A stretch of DNA of 50,872 bases from an uncultured Nitrospira sp. (GTDB lineage Bacteria; Nitrospirota; Nitrospiria; Nitrospirales; Nitrospiraceae), in NCBI GenBank assembly GCA_902500785.1, contig CABVRW010000011.1:27886-78757 (forward strand), read 5' to 3'. Position 1 is the stretch's first letter. Every line of letters starts with the position of its first letter. Positions 1 through 8,643 of the stretch are shown here, piece by piece. The position numbers and the translations under genes are program-made. The notes below the pieces were generated by a model. The model was not told the origin of the DNA and did not search any database. It was given only the letters and a program-made list of their open reading frames with translations.

Positions 1-308
1 GCCTAACCGACTCCGGAATATCCTCCTGTCGCGTTGTCAGCGTGATCAATGTCATCGGACGGAAGCAGCGTTGGCGCGAGAACCGGTTTGCTGCTGGGTG
101 GGATACCTTTCGTGCCTGTGCACGACCTTTGTTCGGCTTGGACCGTGAGGTGCGGGTTTTTTCTATTCACGCAGAAATTTCATGGGGATGATCGACCCTG
201 AGAGGCAATCGGGGGAGCAGTGAATAGCGCCGTGACCTCTTCTCCAGCACAAAAACCGAAAGCCCGATCACAGATTGAGGTGGGATCTGCATCATGACCG
301 TTGTGCGG
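1..308. other. no gene recognised
   Basis: No convincing coding region is visible. Two forward frames are open from the left edge, to about 148 and about 189, but neither translation is recognisable. One could be the last codons of a gene that starts outside the window. No clear terminator or RNA gene was seen. Confidence 0.5.
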
Positions 309-1925
309 TTATCGCCGTTCGGTCCGATAGAACTGGAACTCGTCGCCCGAACCGACCGGGATAAACGTGAGGGGTACGGGAGGCGTCAGCCGTTGACTGC
401 GCTGGACAACCACATAGTCGTATTGAGTACTGATGAGGTTCCAAGGGATCGGAGCCGCGTGAAGGAGAAATTCCTCCACTGTCAGCAGAGGGCGAACCGC
501 CGGAGTGAGTTGCACGGGTTGTTGGCCGGGGGCGGAAAAGAGGTTGGAGACGAAGACGGCTCGCCGGATAACTCCCCAGCAGGAGAGGTTGACCATGGGC
601 ATGGGGTCGGGTACCCGACTCGCTCGCGGAGACCACTCATAGTAGGAGGCGAGCATGATGGCCGACAAGAGACGGGTTCCCTGCGGCAGCCGGTCGAGCT
701 GTTGCACGAACTGGGTATAATGGCGATCCGTTTCGCGCCAGTGGTCCGTGATCGCGGTCATCCGTACCACAAACAACGTGCTCAATATCAACGCCACCGG
801 CACGAGCCACCGTCGGCGTGTGATGGGCCAATCTGAGCTTGCGATGGTGAGCAACACCAAGGCGATCGGCAGTCGAATATCGACCAGCGCGGTGGTGCCG
901 ATCGTGCTGGGCATCACCGCAGCGGCCAACGCGACCAGGACGAGGGGCGGGTACATCGAAGGCACGACGTACCATTGCCGCAGGACCAGCCCGATCCCGG
1001 CGAGACCAATCAGCGCGAGTGCGGTGACGCGATCCAGCCCTTGGTGCTCCGTTCGGATCGTCCCCTTCAAGGATTCGAGTTTCACCGTTAGAGGCGACAG
1101 CGTGACCGCAGATGGAGGGGGAGATCCTCTAAGCCACAACGGATAGTCGTCCGGATTGCTTTTAAATGTCGGAGCCATGGTTAAGAGGAGCAGTGCCAGC
1201 GCGATGCCCGGCAACGCTTTCCAGCCGGGAGTTTCTAAGGTTCGAGCGGTTTCGCGACGATGGTTCCACCACTGAGCGAGCTCGTAGGTGAGGATCACCA
1301 TGGCGAAGATGCCGAATGCAAACAGGTGGGAGAAGAACAAGATGGTGGTCGCCAGCGAAAAGACGGGAATCACCAGGGCCGCGGAACGCTCGCGGAGGAT
1401 CATCCACAGTGCGCAGGCGAACAAGGCGAGCCCAAGGCCAAATAGATAATTGAGAAATCCCCAGAGGAAGACACTGTTATAGAGAAAGAAGACGGCCAAC
1501 AGAGGCCAGGGCGACCAGCGCCGATGTAACGCCGCATGTAAGGTCATCACACCGCCTACCAGTAAGGCGAATGTCAGACCAATGAAGACCTTGCCGGCGG
1601 TTTCGACGGACACGAATCGAGTGAGCGGCGGCACCACCATATCCATGGCGAGGTTCGGCAGTATGTCCCAATGGATTTCATAATTTTGGCTCAGCCATGG
1701 CGACTTGCCGGCATCGGCCAAGATGTGCATCCGAGCCATGTGATTCGGGTAGTCCACAAGCGGAGGAATGCGTACCAGCATCACGGGGATCAACGCGATA
1801 CCGAGCAACATGGCAGCTGCCGAGAGAATCCAAAACGGCGGCCGTTTCTTGTAGAAGTCGATGGCGGTCCTGCTTCCGGTGGTAAGCCTGTCCCTTTTGT
1901 AACGAAGAAGGCGTGGTGAACGCAA
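309..1925 (-). CDS. polytopic inner-membrane protein, possibly GT-C glycosyltransferase-like
   Basis: The product is a long hydrophobic protein of up to 538 residues with roughly ten or more membrane segments. The first segment (about residues 31-52) is followed by a loop with LVDYPNHMAR near residues 56-65. A first loop rich in Asp, His and Arg after transmembrane helix 1 recalls GT-C type polyprenyl-phosphate-sugar glycosyltransferases. No substrate can be assigned, so this is a resemblance and not an identification. The longest reading starts at a TTG at 1925. The first in-frame ATG is at 1811, inside the first hydrophobic segment, which favours the TTG. It lies just downstream of the lytic transglycosylase gene on the same strand, about 33 bases away, so the two may be co-transcribed. 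Confidence 0.6.
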   Translation of the reverse strand: MRSPRLLRYKRDRLTTGSRTAIDFYKKRPPFWILSAAAMLLGIALIPVMLVRIPPLVDYPNHMARMHILADAGKSPWLSQNYEIHWDILPNLAMDMVVPPLTRFVSVETAGKVFIGLTFALLVGGVMTLHAALHRRWSPWPLLAVFFLYNSVFLWGFLNYLFGLGLALFACALWMILRERSAALVIPVFSLATTILFFSHLFAFGIFAMVILTYELAQWWNHRRETARTLETPGWKALPGIALALLLLTMAPTFKSNPDDYPLWLRGSPPPSAVTLSPLTVKLESLKGTIRTEHQGLDRVTALALIGLAGIGLVLRQWYVVPSMYPPLVLVALAAAVMPSTIGTTALVDIRLPIALVLLTIASSDWPITRRRWLVPVALILSTLFVVRMTAITDHWRETDRHYTQFVQQLDRLPQGTRLLSAIMLASYYEWSPRASRVPDPMPMVNLSCWGVIRRAVFVSNLFSAPGQQPVQLTPAVRPLLTVEEFLLHAAPIPWNLISTQYDYVVVQRSQRLTPPVPLTFIPVGSGDEFQFYRTERR

Positions 1926-1958
1926 GAAGTGGGACGCCGACAGAAGTGGCGGCGTCGG

Positions 1959-3212
1959 CTATTTGGCGGCGGTATCTCCGAGGCTGACAAACTGCTTGCG
2001 GAATCCGACGACTTTGGCGAGATAGTCTCGGGTTTCTTGATAGGGGAGCGCGGTGCGGAGACGGTCGTAGAGGGCGGCCGGTTGGAGGCCATTGATCTGC
2101 TGCAGGGCGGTGCGCTGGTCTTTGGCGAAGGTCTTGAACACATTGCCTGCGCCGGTGTTATAGGCCGAGATCACGCAGTATTCACGGGAGACCAGATCGG
2201 TGACATTCTCCAATTGAGAGTAGGTCAACACGTTGAGATAGGCCGTACCCAACTCAATGTTGTTGTCGGGATCGAAAAGGTAGTCTCGCGAAGGCGCCTT
2301 GTCCTCGCCTTTTGCCTTGCGGTACGCGTCTCGACCGCCGCTGGTGGGGACCAACTGCATCAACCCGTAGGCCGGCGCTGAGCTGACGGCAAAGGGATTA
2401 AAGTTGCTCTCCGTGCGGATGATGGCAAATACGAGGCTCGGGCTGATTTGGTAACGTTCCGCAAACTGGCCCACGACGCCGCGATATTTCTCGGCCTGCT
2501 TGTGCGAGAAATTGGTGACCATGGAAACGTTGACTGCGTGGGCGGTTTTCTGTTGTCCCTCTTCTTGATCGACCTTGCGGGTCGTTGTGCTTTTCGAGAG
2601 GAGTGACTCGGCAAACTGTTCCGCCTCCGCGGGCGTGCGCACCGGCTTGCCGGCGTGATCCAACACCAGACCCAGAAGGTACGGCTCTTTGTCGCTGGTT
2701 AAGGTGACTTCTTTATCTGTAAACAGATCGACGCTGCGTGGATCGTTGGGGGTGAGGAGGGTGGTGACGACGGCGTTTTTCAGGCTCGCTCGCGGGTCCT
2801 TCTCGTCAAGCGTCTCAATTAGAATGTTGCCCGCATCGAAATCCACGATAGCTCGGCTGCGGTAATTCTGTGTGTATTTCACATACTTCTTCTGCTCGGG
2901 CAGTTTGACCTCCTTGGTGCCCCACTTTTTCCCGACCTCACCGGTCAAGGCCGCCATCAGGACTTGGAAGTCGCGCTGAATCGAACGCAAGTCCCGCAGC
3001 AGAGCCTGCGGGTCTCGCCCATAGTTCTCTACGCGGCGCCGGGCGATATCAGCCGGATCTTTGCCGCCGACGATGTCCAGAACGGTTCGTCCGGTACTGC
3101 TGCCGACGGCCCGCTCGGCGGCACCGAGCATCTTGTCGGTGGTTTCGCAGCCTGAAAAGAGGGGTGAGATGATGAGGCTTAGCAGGAGTGCGGACAATCG
3201 TCGATCAGGCAT
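1959..3212 (-). CDS. MltC-like lipoprotein lytic murein transglycosylase
   Basis: This is a 417-residue peptidoglycan lytic transglycosylase that would cleave the MurNAc-GlcNAc bond to form 1,6-anhydro ends. Residues 1-22 form a lipoprotein signal ending in FSGC, a slightly atypical lipobox with Cys22. Residues of about 45-200 resemble the N-terminal domain of MltC. The SLT catalytic domain occupies about 245-400. IRTESNFNP places the catalytic glutamate at E268, followed by the SLT motif AYGLMQLVP. The ATG at 3212 has no Shine-Dalgarno sequence. A TATACT hexamer ends six bases before it, which suggests a leaderless transcript. The family call is firm; MltC as opposed to another SLT subfamily is likely. 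Confidence 0.87.
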   Translation of the reverse strand: MPDRRLSALLLSLIISPLFSGCETTDKMLGAAERAVGSSTGRTVLDIVGGKDPADIARRRVENYGRDPQALLRDLRSIQRDFQVLMAALTGEVGKKWGTKEVKLPEQKKYVKYTQNYRSRAIVDFDAGNILIETLDEKDPRASLKNAVVTTLLTPNDPRSVDLFTDKEVTLTSDKEPYLLGLVLDHAGKPVRTPAEAEQFAESLLSKSTTTRKVDQEEGQQKTAHAVNVSMVTNFSHKQAEKYRGVVGQFAERYQISPSLVFAIIRTESNFNPFAVSSAPAYGLMQLVPTSGGRDAYRKAKGEDKAPSRDYLFDPDNNIELGTAYLNVLTYSQLENVTDLVSREYCVISAYNTGAGNVFKTFAKDQRTALQQINGLQPAALYDRLRTALPYQETRDYLAKVVGFRKQFVSLGDTAAK

Positions 3213-3218
3213 GACGCG

Positions 3219-3224
3219 AGTATA
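3219..3224 (-). promoter_or_regulatory. putative -10 element of the lytic transglycosylase gene
   Basis: Read on the minus strand this is TATACT, one mismatch from the sigma-70 consensus. It ends six bases before the ATG at 3212, so transcription would start at or next to the start codon. No good -35 is visible at 17-18 bp; the best is TTTCCT. Confidence 0.35.
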
Positions 3225-3412
3225 CCGAAGGTTTCTCGCCTAGGAAAAGAAATTTTCTCAATATGCATTGATGTGTTCGGCTGTGGGGCCGGGTGGGCCG
3301 AATCTCCGGACGATCGGTGACCACGGCCCAGGTATATCCACGTGCTTGACGCCTGGTTTCGGCGCCAGTACCATTGATGATTATAGGCATCGGCCATTAG
3401 AAGGCAGAACAT

Positions 3413-4084
3413 ATGAACGACAGATTTGTCGGGGCGACACGCAAAGGGCCCTCAACCTCGAGGTGGGTGTTTGGCTCGATGTTGTGGTTGCTGGTCGTCG
3501 CGCTGGCGGGGGCTCCCGGCCATGCGCTCTCTTCGGGGGCGGGACAGACGCCCACGGAGGCGGTCGAGCGGACGTTGAAAGACGTATTGTATATCCTGAC
3601 GGAATTGAAAGATGCGAGCCGGTTGGCTCAACGTCAGTGGGAAATCGAGCAGGTGGTACGACGGGCGTTCAACTATGAAGTAATGGCTGAACGGTCGCTG
3701 GGCGAGACCGGGATCGAGTCGAATGCCGCAGAGCGACGGCAGTTTGTACGACTGTTTGTGCAGGTGTTACGCGATGATCTGTCCGACAATCTTCGGGAGT
3801 ATTCTGTTGGGCAGGTCGCTTATCTTGCTGAGCGGAACGAGGCGGAAGGAACTCAGGTGATGATCGCGCCCGCTGGTCCAGAGATCGATACAAGGATCGA
3901 ATTTCACGTCGTCCGACGATCCGGGGCGTGGTTAGTCAATGACGTAAGCATCGACGGTGCCAGTATCGTGGCGAAGTATCAAGCACAGTTTACCCGTATC
4001 CTTCGCGAGGGCTCTTTCTCTGATCTTGTGGAATATCTCAAGCAGAAGGCCGTCGTTGCAAGAGTGGAGACCTCCAATTCCTGA
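3413..4084 (+). CDS. mlaC: MlaC/Ttg2D-family periplasmic phospholipid-binding protein
   Basis: A 223-residue exported protein. Residues of about 18-38 form a hydrophobic signal segment (MLWLLVVALAGAPGHA). The remainder matches the MlaC/toluene-tolerance Ttg2D fold, with a conserved core around FNYEVMAERSLG, a middle segment RRQFVRLFVQVLRDDL and a C-terminal AWLVNDVSIDGASIVAKY. In known Mla systems MlaC ferries phospholipids through the periplasm between the outer-membrane lipoprotein MlaA and the inner-membrane MlaFEDB complex. Here the gene stands alone, about 5.5 kb from the mlaE-mlaF-mlaD operon on the same strand. That both act in one pathway is inference. Confidence 0.85.
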   Translation: MNDRFVGATRKGPSTSRWVFGSMLWLLVVALAGAPGHALSSGAGQTPTEAVERTLKDVLYILTELKDASRLAQRQWEIEQVVRRAFNYEVMAERSLGETGIESNAAERRQFVRLFVQVLRDDLSDNLREYSVGQVAYLAERNEAEGTQVMIAPAGPEIDTRIEFHVVRRSGAWLVNDVSIDGASIVAKYQAQFTRILREGSFSDLVEYLKQKAVVARVETSNS

Positions 4085-4144
4085 GCCGTGTACAGTCATC
4101 CCGCCGACAGCAGGCCTGTGGTGTGTCGAGGCACGTCTGTCTCC

Positions 4145-4561
4145 ATGGTAGTGATCACGCCCCACGTGACTATCCCGGATGAAGAGATCGAATTGACGGC
4201 CGTACGGGCGCAAGGCGCCGGCGGGCAGCATGTCAACAAGGTCTCCTCCGCCATCCACCTCCGTTTCGATATCGTTGCCTCGTCCCTTCCGCCCTTCTAC
4301 AAAGAGCAACTGCTGGCCTTGCGCGACCATCGGGTGTCGCGGGAGGGCGTGATCATTATCAAAGCTCAGGATTCACGGAGTCAGGAGCGGAACCGCGCGT
4401 TGGCATTGGATCGTCTGCGGGAGTTGATTCAAGCCGCAGCCAAGCCCCGGACGCCGCGGCGTCCGACGAAGCCTACCAAGGGATCAACGAAGAGAAGGTT
4501 GGACAGTAAGACCAAGCGGGCGAGACTGAAAGTGTTGCGAGGGAAGCCGGACGAGCAGTGA
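4145..4561 (+). CDS. arfB: ArfB (YaeJ) alternative ribosome-rescue peptidyl-tRNA hydrolase
   Basis: A 138-residue class I release-factor-like protein. The catalytic GGQ loop is at G26-G27-Q28 (QGAGGQHVNKVSS). There is no codon-recognition domain, and the C-terminal tail after about residue 100 is strongly basic (TKPTKGSTKRRLDSKTKRAR). This is the ArfB architecture: the tail enters the empty mRNA channel of a stalled ribosome and GGQ hydrolyses the peptidyl-tRNA. The ATG at 4145 is chosen because it gives the family length of about 140 residues; a GTG at 4088 would add 19 residues of unconserved sequence. It follows mlaC closely, and cotranscription is possible. Confidence 0.93.
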   Translation: MVVITPHVTIPDEEIELTAVRAQGAGGQHVNKVSSAIHLRFDIVASSLPPFYKEQLLALRDHRVSREGVIIIKAQDSRSQERNRALALDRLRELIQAAAKPRTPRRPTKPTKGSTKRRLDSKTKRARLKVLRGKPDEQ

Positions 4562-4577
4562 CGGCACCGGCGCAGGA

Positions 4578-4613
4578 CAAAAAGAAGGGGCGCTTCAGAT
4601 GAAGCGCCCCTTC
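4578..4613 (-). terminator. rho-independent terminator of the RRM gene
   Basis: A perfect 13-bp stem (arms 4584-4596 and 4601-4613) encloses the loop AGAT. On the minus strand the hairpin is followed by a T-rich tract (CTTTTTG). It sits 27 bases past the stop of the RRM gene. Confidence 0.88.
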
Positions 4614-4639
4614 GGAGACGAGACGAATCTCGTAACCTT

Positions 4640-4963
4640 TTAGAAGCGGTTGCGTCCGCCGCGGTTTTCACCGCCGCCGAACCGTCCACCCCCGCCGCCG
4701 CCACCGGAGCGAGCTTCTTGCGGCTTCGCTTCATTGACGGTAAGCTGACGGCCGTCCATGTCCGAGCCGTTCAAGGCCGTGATAGCTGCCTTCGCTTCTT
4801 CTGCCGTGGACATTTCCACGAAGCCGAAGCCGCGCGATTGTCCGGTGAACTTGTCCGTGATCACGCGCGCCGATTCAACGGTGCCGTGAGCGGAAAACAA
4901 GTTGCTCAGTTGCGATTCAGTTGCAGCATACGGCAGTCCGCCGACATACAATTTAGTACCCAT
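4640..4963 (-). CDS. glycine-rich RRM RNA-binding protein
   Basis: A 107-residue protein with one RNA-recognition motif. RNP2 is KLYVGGLP (residues 4-11) and RNP1 is RGFGFVEM (44-51). A Gly/Arg-rich tail (GGGGGGGRFGGGENRGGRN) follows from about residue 88. This is the architecture of the small bacterial and cyanobacterial Rbp proteins, which bind single-stranded RNA and are often induced by cold. Cold regulation here is inferred from the family only. The start has a strong ribosome site (AGGAGAG, 10 bases upstream). It has its own terminator and a long upstream region, so it is probably monocistronic. Confidence 0.92.
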   Translation of the reverse strand: MGTKLYVGGLPYAATESQLSNLFSAHGTVESARVITDKFTGQSRGFGFVEMSTAEEAKAAITALNGSDMDGRQLTVNEAKPQEARSGGGGGGGRFGGGENRGGRNRF

Positions 4964-5331
4964 AGGGGTCTCTCCTTTTGAATAGTGACATTGTCGGCGA
5001 CGCGAGAACAGACATATGAGGGGAATGAGCGGGCCGAAGACGCGATGATTGAGGCGACTTGGGTCTGACTTCCGATCAACTTCTCGGTAACAAACAACAT
5101 CGGTGATGAGCCATCCGGAACTATGATTCCCATGCGGCCCGTCATGAGATCACGCTGCATCCTAACAGATGCCTGATACGAATGCTAGACGATTAAGCGC
5201 CAGGAGAAAAATAGTTTGTGGTGATCGTACGACGTCAATGCTCTGAGGTATGACCCCCCACCCGATTCTGCACAGACCATTGAAGGTATCGTCGGTCGTT
5301 CTTCTCCGGCGAGGCAGCCGCGAGGCGCGGT
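4964..5331. other. intergenic, probable promoter and leader of the RRM gene
   Basis: About 370 bases without a believable gene lie between the desaturase stop and the RRM start, both on the minus strand. It presumably carries the RRM promoter and a 5' leader. I could not pick a convincing -35/-10 pair or an RNA motif. Confidence 0.4.
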
Positions 5332-6201
5332 TCAGTTACCGGAGGAGGCAGTCCTGAGTGAAGAGGCCAGTCCCAATTTCGACAAGGTGAAGATCAACCA
5401 CTTCGACGGATCGAAGTTGTACCAGAGCGGTCCGTTGCGATAATCGCTCGGATAGGTATGGTGGTAGTTGTGGTAGCCCTCGCCGAAGGTCAGCAAGGAG
5501 ACAAACCAGGAGTTGCGGCTCGAATCGGTCGTGCCGTACGGCTGCTCGCCCCACAGGTGACAGACCGAATTGATGCAGAAGGTCGAGTTCAGCACGGCGA
5601 ACGTGCGGCCGACTCCGGCCAGCATGAAGCCACCGACTCCGCCCTTCCAGCCATTATGGAGGAAGCCTATGACAAAAGGGAGGGCTAGGCCGATCAGGAC
5701 AATCACCGCATAGTGGCGGTGTTGCCACATGGCCACACGGTCTTGCAGGACACGGGAGCCGAATCGTTCATCGGTGCACGGCACCGGATCGAGCAGCCAG
5801 CCGCAGTGGCTGTACCAGAACCCCCGTTTGGCGTTATAGGGATCGGCCGGATCGTCACAGTGCGCATGGTGGCGCAGATGGTCCGCCGTCCATTTCGCTC
5901 CTGAGTTCTGCAGAGCCCAGCCTCCGGCGATCAACAGACAGCCCTTGACCCAGTCGGGACATTCGAAACTGCGATGGGTCAAGAGTCGGTGGTATCCCAC
6001 GGTAATCCCCAGCCCGGTGACTACATAGAGGATCGCGAACATGGTCCAATCCAGCCAGGAGTATCCATAGATCAGCCCATAGCCTGGAACGGCGATCACC
6101 GAACCCGCGACAATCGACCAGAACAGAAGGTAGGTCCAGAATTTGTGGTGAATGCGATGGACCACGTCAGTGGGAACAGAACTCGGGGCGATTTGTTGCA
6201 T
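5332..6201 (-). CDS. membrane fatty-acid (acyl-CoA/acyl-lipid) desaturase
   Basis: A 289-residue di-iron membrane desaturase of the delta-9 type, which introduces a cis double bond into acyl chains. All three histidine boxes are present: HRLLTH (71-76), HLRHH (108-112) and HNYHH (244-248). Pairs of hydrophobic segments lie at about 21-65 and 170-220. The ATG at 6201 (MQQIAPSS) is preferred because the region upstream to 6309 does not look like desaturase. It is divergently arranged with the small Cys-rich protein gene across about 235 bases. It probably tunes membrane fluidity; whether the substrate is acyl-CoA, ACP or lipid cannot be read from sequence. Confidence 0.92.
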   Translation of the reverse strand: MQQIAPSSVPTDVVHRIHHKFWTYLLFWSIVAGSVIAVPGYGLIYGYSWLDWTMFAILYVVTGLGITVGYHRLLTHRSFECPDWVKGCLLIAGGWALQNSGAKWTADHLRHHAHCDDPADPYNAKRGFWYSHCGWLLDPVPCTDERFGSRVLQDRVAMWQHRHYAVIVLIGLALPFVIGFLHNGWKGGVGGFMLAGVGRTFAVLNSTFCINSVCHLWGEQPYGTTDSSRNSWFVSLLTFGEGYHNYHHTYPSDYRNGPLWYNFDPSKWLIFTLSKLGLASSLRTASSGN

Positions 6202-6436
6202 CCCGTTACAATAGTCAAGCGTGCAGCTTTTCGCAAGTGCCTGTCCAGCGCGGTTCAGATGCTGCGGCAGCGCATTTGGCCCAGTCGGCCGGGCTCGGAC
6301 GAGGGACATGGCCGAGGGGGCGCGTCAACCATTCGCCTCCGGATGCGTTGAGCCACTCTGTCGGGTAGAAGCCGTGCCCAATCTATCCCGGCTGTGCGGA
6401 TGGAGTGTGGTCCACAATCAACCGAAGGAAAATGTC

Positions 6437-6796
6437 ATGCATGTTTACCGTGGGTCTCTGGGAAATGCCATGCGGATTATGCTCTGGAGCGGGATGGCGA
6501 TCGGACTGTGGGGGATGAATAACCCCCTCTGGTCGGCAACAGATTCGTCGGATCCAACTAGTCAGAATCAGCCGGCCAGTGCGCCCGAGTCGGCCACTCA
6601 CCCTGGAAACGGGCCTGACGCAAAAGGTTCGGGGGGCCATCCTATGCGGAAGGCCTGCGCCGAGGATGTCAAAAAACTCTGTCCGGGCGTACAAGCGGGA
6701 GGAGGGCGGATCGTGCAGTGCCTGAAGGAGCATCAACAGGAACTCTCGCAAAGCTGTTCCGAGATGATGCAGCAACGCGGCCGGCGGCGGCAATAG
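6437..6796 (+). CDS. small secreted protein with a cysteine-rich repeat
   Basis: A 119-residue protein with an N-terminal hydrophobic segment (about residues 10-32), a Pro/Ser/Gly-rich linker and one C-terminal Cys-rich unit. The unit begins CAEDVKKLCPGV, continues GGGRIVQCLKEHQ and ends ELSQSC, with four cysteines. This spacing matches the GLG1-type cysteine-rich repeat found in many small secreted bacterial proteins of unknown role. The ATG at 6437 has AAGGAA eight bases upstream. A second protein with the same unit is at 33287-33892. Export and disulfide bonding are inferred. Confidence 0.75.
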   Translation: MHVYRGSLGNAMRIMLWSGMAIGLWGMNNPLWSATDSSDPTSQNQPASAPESATHPGNGPDAKGSGGHPMRKACAEDVKKLCPGVQAGGGRIVQCLKEHQQELSQSCSEMMQQRGRRRQ

Positions 6797-6967
6797 CGCT
6801 CCGACATCCGGTCGGGCGGCGGAGAGACGACGATGGTATACCTTCCGTCGGGCCCTTGGTGATGCGGCTTGTTCCGTTCCGTTCCGCTCGGTTGGTTTCT
6901 GCAATTTGGTTTTCGAACGGAAGCGGGTGCGATACAGTGACCATATTACACATACGGGAGGGTACGT

Positions 6968-7348
6968 ATGGATGGCACTGTGGGACAGGAACATTTCTCC
7001 GTCGATTTGCGACAGCATCCGCGCTTGCGCGTTTTGGCGCCGTTCGTCTGTTCATTGTCCCGTCTGGGCTTGGCAAAATGGCTGGGGCGCGGAGGGGACG
7101 GAATCGGGGTCGTGTTCGATGTGTCGATGCGAGGGGCTAAAGTGATGAGCGAGGCCAGTATTCAGCGCGGGGATAGGGTCTCGGTTAGCCTTTCCCTGCC
7201 CAACCAGGTGTCGCCGATGACAGTGGAGGCAGCCACTGTGCGCTGGGAGAGAGAGCAGGTGTACGGACTGGAGTTTGTCGATCTGTCACCGGTGGCTGAA
7301 ATGCGCCTACGAAAATTCATCACGATTGCGATGAAACCGGCAGCATAA
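6968..7348 (+). CDS. single-domain PilZ protein (first of three)
   Basis: A 126-residue protein consisting essentially of one PilZ domain, the c-di-GMP-binding fold. Both ligand motifs are intact: RxxxR as RQHPR (about 15-19) and D/NxSxxG as DVSMRG (about 51-56). The C-terminal barrel strand (VRWEREQVYGLEFVDLS) is typical. The ribosome site GGGAGG precedes the ATG. It is followed by an acyltransferase gene and two more PilZ genes on the same strand, with gaps of 150-210 bases between the units. It probably acts as a c-di-GMP-responsive adaptor; its target is unknown. Confidence 0.85.
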   Translation: MDGTVGQEHFSVDLRQHPRLRVLAPFVCSLSRLGLAKWLGRGGDGIGVVFDVSMRGAKVMSEASIQRGDRVSVSLSLPNQVSPMTVEAATVRWEREQVYGLEFVDLSPVAEMRLRKFITIAMKPAA

Positions 7349-7559
7349 CCCCTGCTCGTCGTTTCCTGCCTGGCGCCAACCGGTCGGAGTAGGCCTGAGA
7401 GAGAGTCTGCGTCCGTTCGGCTCCCGATATCAGGGGCGAGGCGCATGGGTTCCTCTCGGGTCTCATCGCGCGCCCTGTGCCCCCGTCGTGGAGAGCCCCG
7501 CACCGCTTCGAGATTGCGCTCGCCGCTCCGTTTCCCTACAATGGCTTCCCCATTCGGCC

Positions 7560-8498
7560 ATGTCCAGTACGAACACACGAAATAAGCGGCACCAGCCGCG
7601 CAGTTCCTCCCACCCGCTTTATTGGCCCACATGGGTCGGTCTCGGGTTGTTCCGCCTCCTGGCATTGCTTCCCTATCGCTGGCAACTCGCATTCGGGCGG
7701 CAGTGCGGACGCTTGCTGCATGGTCTGCTCACCAAGCGGCGCGATATCGTGCGGGTGAATTTGGAACTGTGTTTTCCGGAGCAAGCTCCGGCAGAACGTA
7801 ACGAGATCGCGCTGCATTGCTTCGAGTCCATGGGGATGGGCGTGCTGGAGATCGCCATGGCGTGGTGGGCGAAGGATCCCCGCGCGCACTGTGAATGCAC
7901 GATCAAAGGGTTGGAGCACATCCAGGAGGCACTCCAGGAGGGGCGAGGCGTGTTGCTCTGCGGTGCACATTTGCATGCGGCGGAACTCGCCGGTCGTTTC
8001 ATGGCGCTTGAGCAGCCGGTCGCGATTGTCTACCGGCCTCAGAACGATGTCGTGGCGGAAACCGTCGCGAATCGATGCCGGAGCCGATACTATTCCGAAT
8101 TGATCCAGCACCGGGATATGCGAGGGATTCTGCGGGCATTGGCCAGCAACCAGGTGGTGTGGTATGCCCCCGATATCGACGCGGGATCGAAGCGGAGTGT
8201 CTTCGCGCCGTTTTTTGGTGTGCCGGCTGCGTCTCTGACCGCCACTTCTCGATTGGCCAAGGTCAGTGGAGCAGCGGTGGTGCCCTGTTTTTATTACCGC
8301 AGAGCCGACAGATCCGGCTATGACATTGAAGTCGGGCCGGCGCTGGATCACTTCCCGTCCGGCGAAATGGTGCAGGATGCCACCCGGATCAACCGGTTGA
8401 TTGAGGGGGCCGTCCGCCGCGTTCCGGAACAATACTTTTGGCAGCACCGCCGCTTCAAGAGCCGCCCTCCCGGCGAGCCGCCGATCTATCGGCGCTGA
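7560..8498 (+). CDS. LpxL/HtrB-family lysophospholipid acyltransferase
   Basis: A 312-residue member of the lipid A late acyltransferase family, which adds a secondary acyl chain to Kdo-lipid A or a related acceptor at the inner membrane. It has a hydrophobic N-terminal anchor (about 22-38), the HX4E catalytic motif at H137-E142 in CGAHLHAAE, the following VAIVYRP (about 154-160), and a DIDAG segment typical of the family near 208. The ATG at 7560 gives the usual family length; an in-frame start at 7488 would add unconserved residues. It lies between PilZ genes and upstream of the Mla operon. The acceptor could be lipid A or another glycolipid. Confidence 0.88.
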   Translation: MSSTNTRNKRHQPRSSSHPLYWPTWVGLGLFRLLALLPYRWQLAFGRQCGRLLHGLLTKRRDIVRVNLELCFPEQAPAERNEIALHCFESMGMGVLEIAMAWWAKDPRAHCECTIKGLEHIQEALQEGRGVLLCGAHLHAAELAGRFMALEQPVAIVYRPQNDVVAETVANRCRSRYYSELIQHRDMRGILRALASNQVVWYAPDIDAGSKRSVFAPFFGVPAASLTATSRLAKVSGAAVVPCFYYRRADRSGYDIEVGPALDHFPSGEMVQDATRINRLIEGAVRRVPEQYFWQHRRFKSRPPGEPPIYRR

Positions 8499-8643
8499 CG
8501 CGTCTTCCCTCGAGAGGGAGGCGCGGATATTGATGTCGGACTGGGGGGACGGCGAAATGATGAGAAGTATTCGGCGTCTCCTGCTTCTTGCGCTATACTG
8601 ATCCTGGCTGAATCTAGAGTACGGTCGCATCATCCGCTCCGCC

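Noticed and set aside
294-836. Long forward open frame antisense to the first membrane protein
   Set aside because: It lies opposite a longer membrane-protein gene, its translation is low in hydrophobic structure and rich in Arg/Gly, and it has no recognisable domain.
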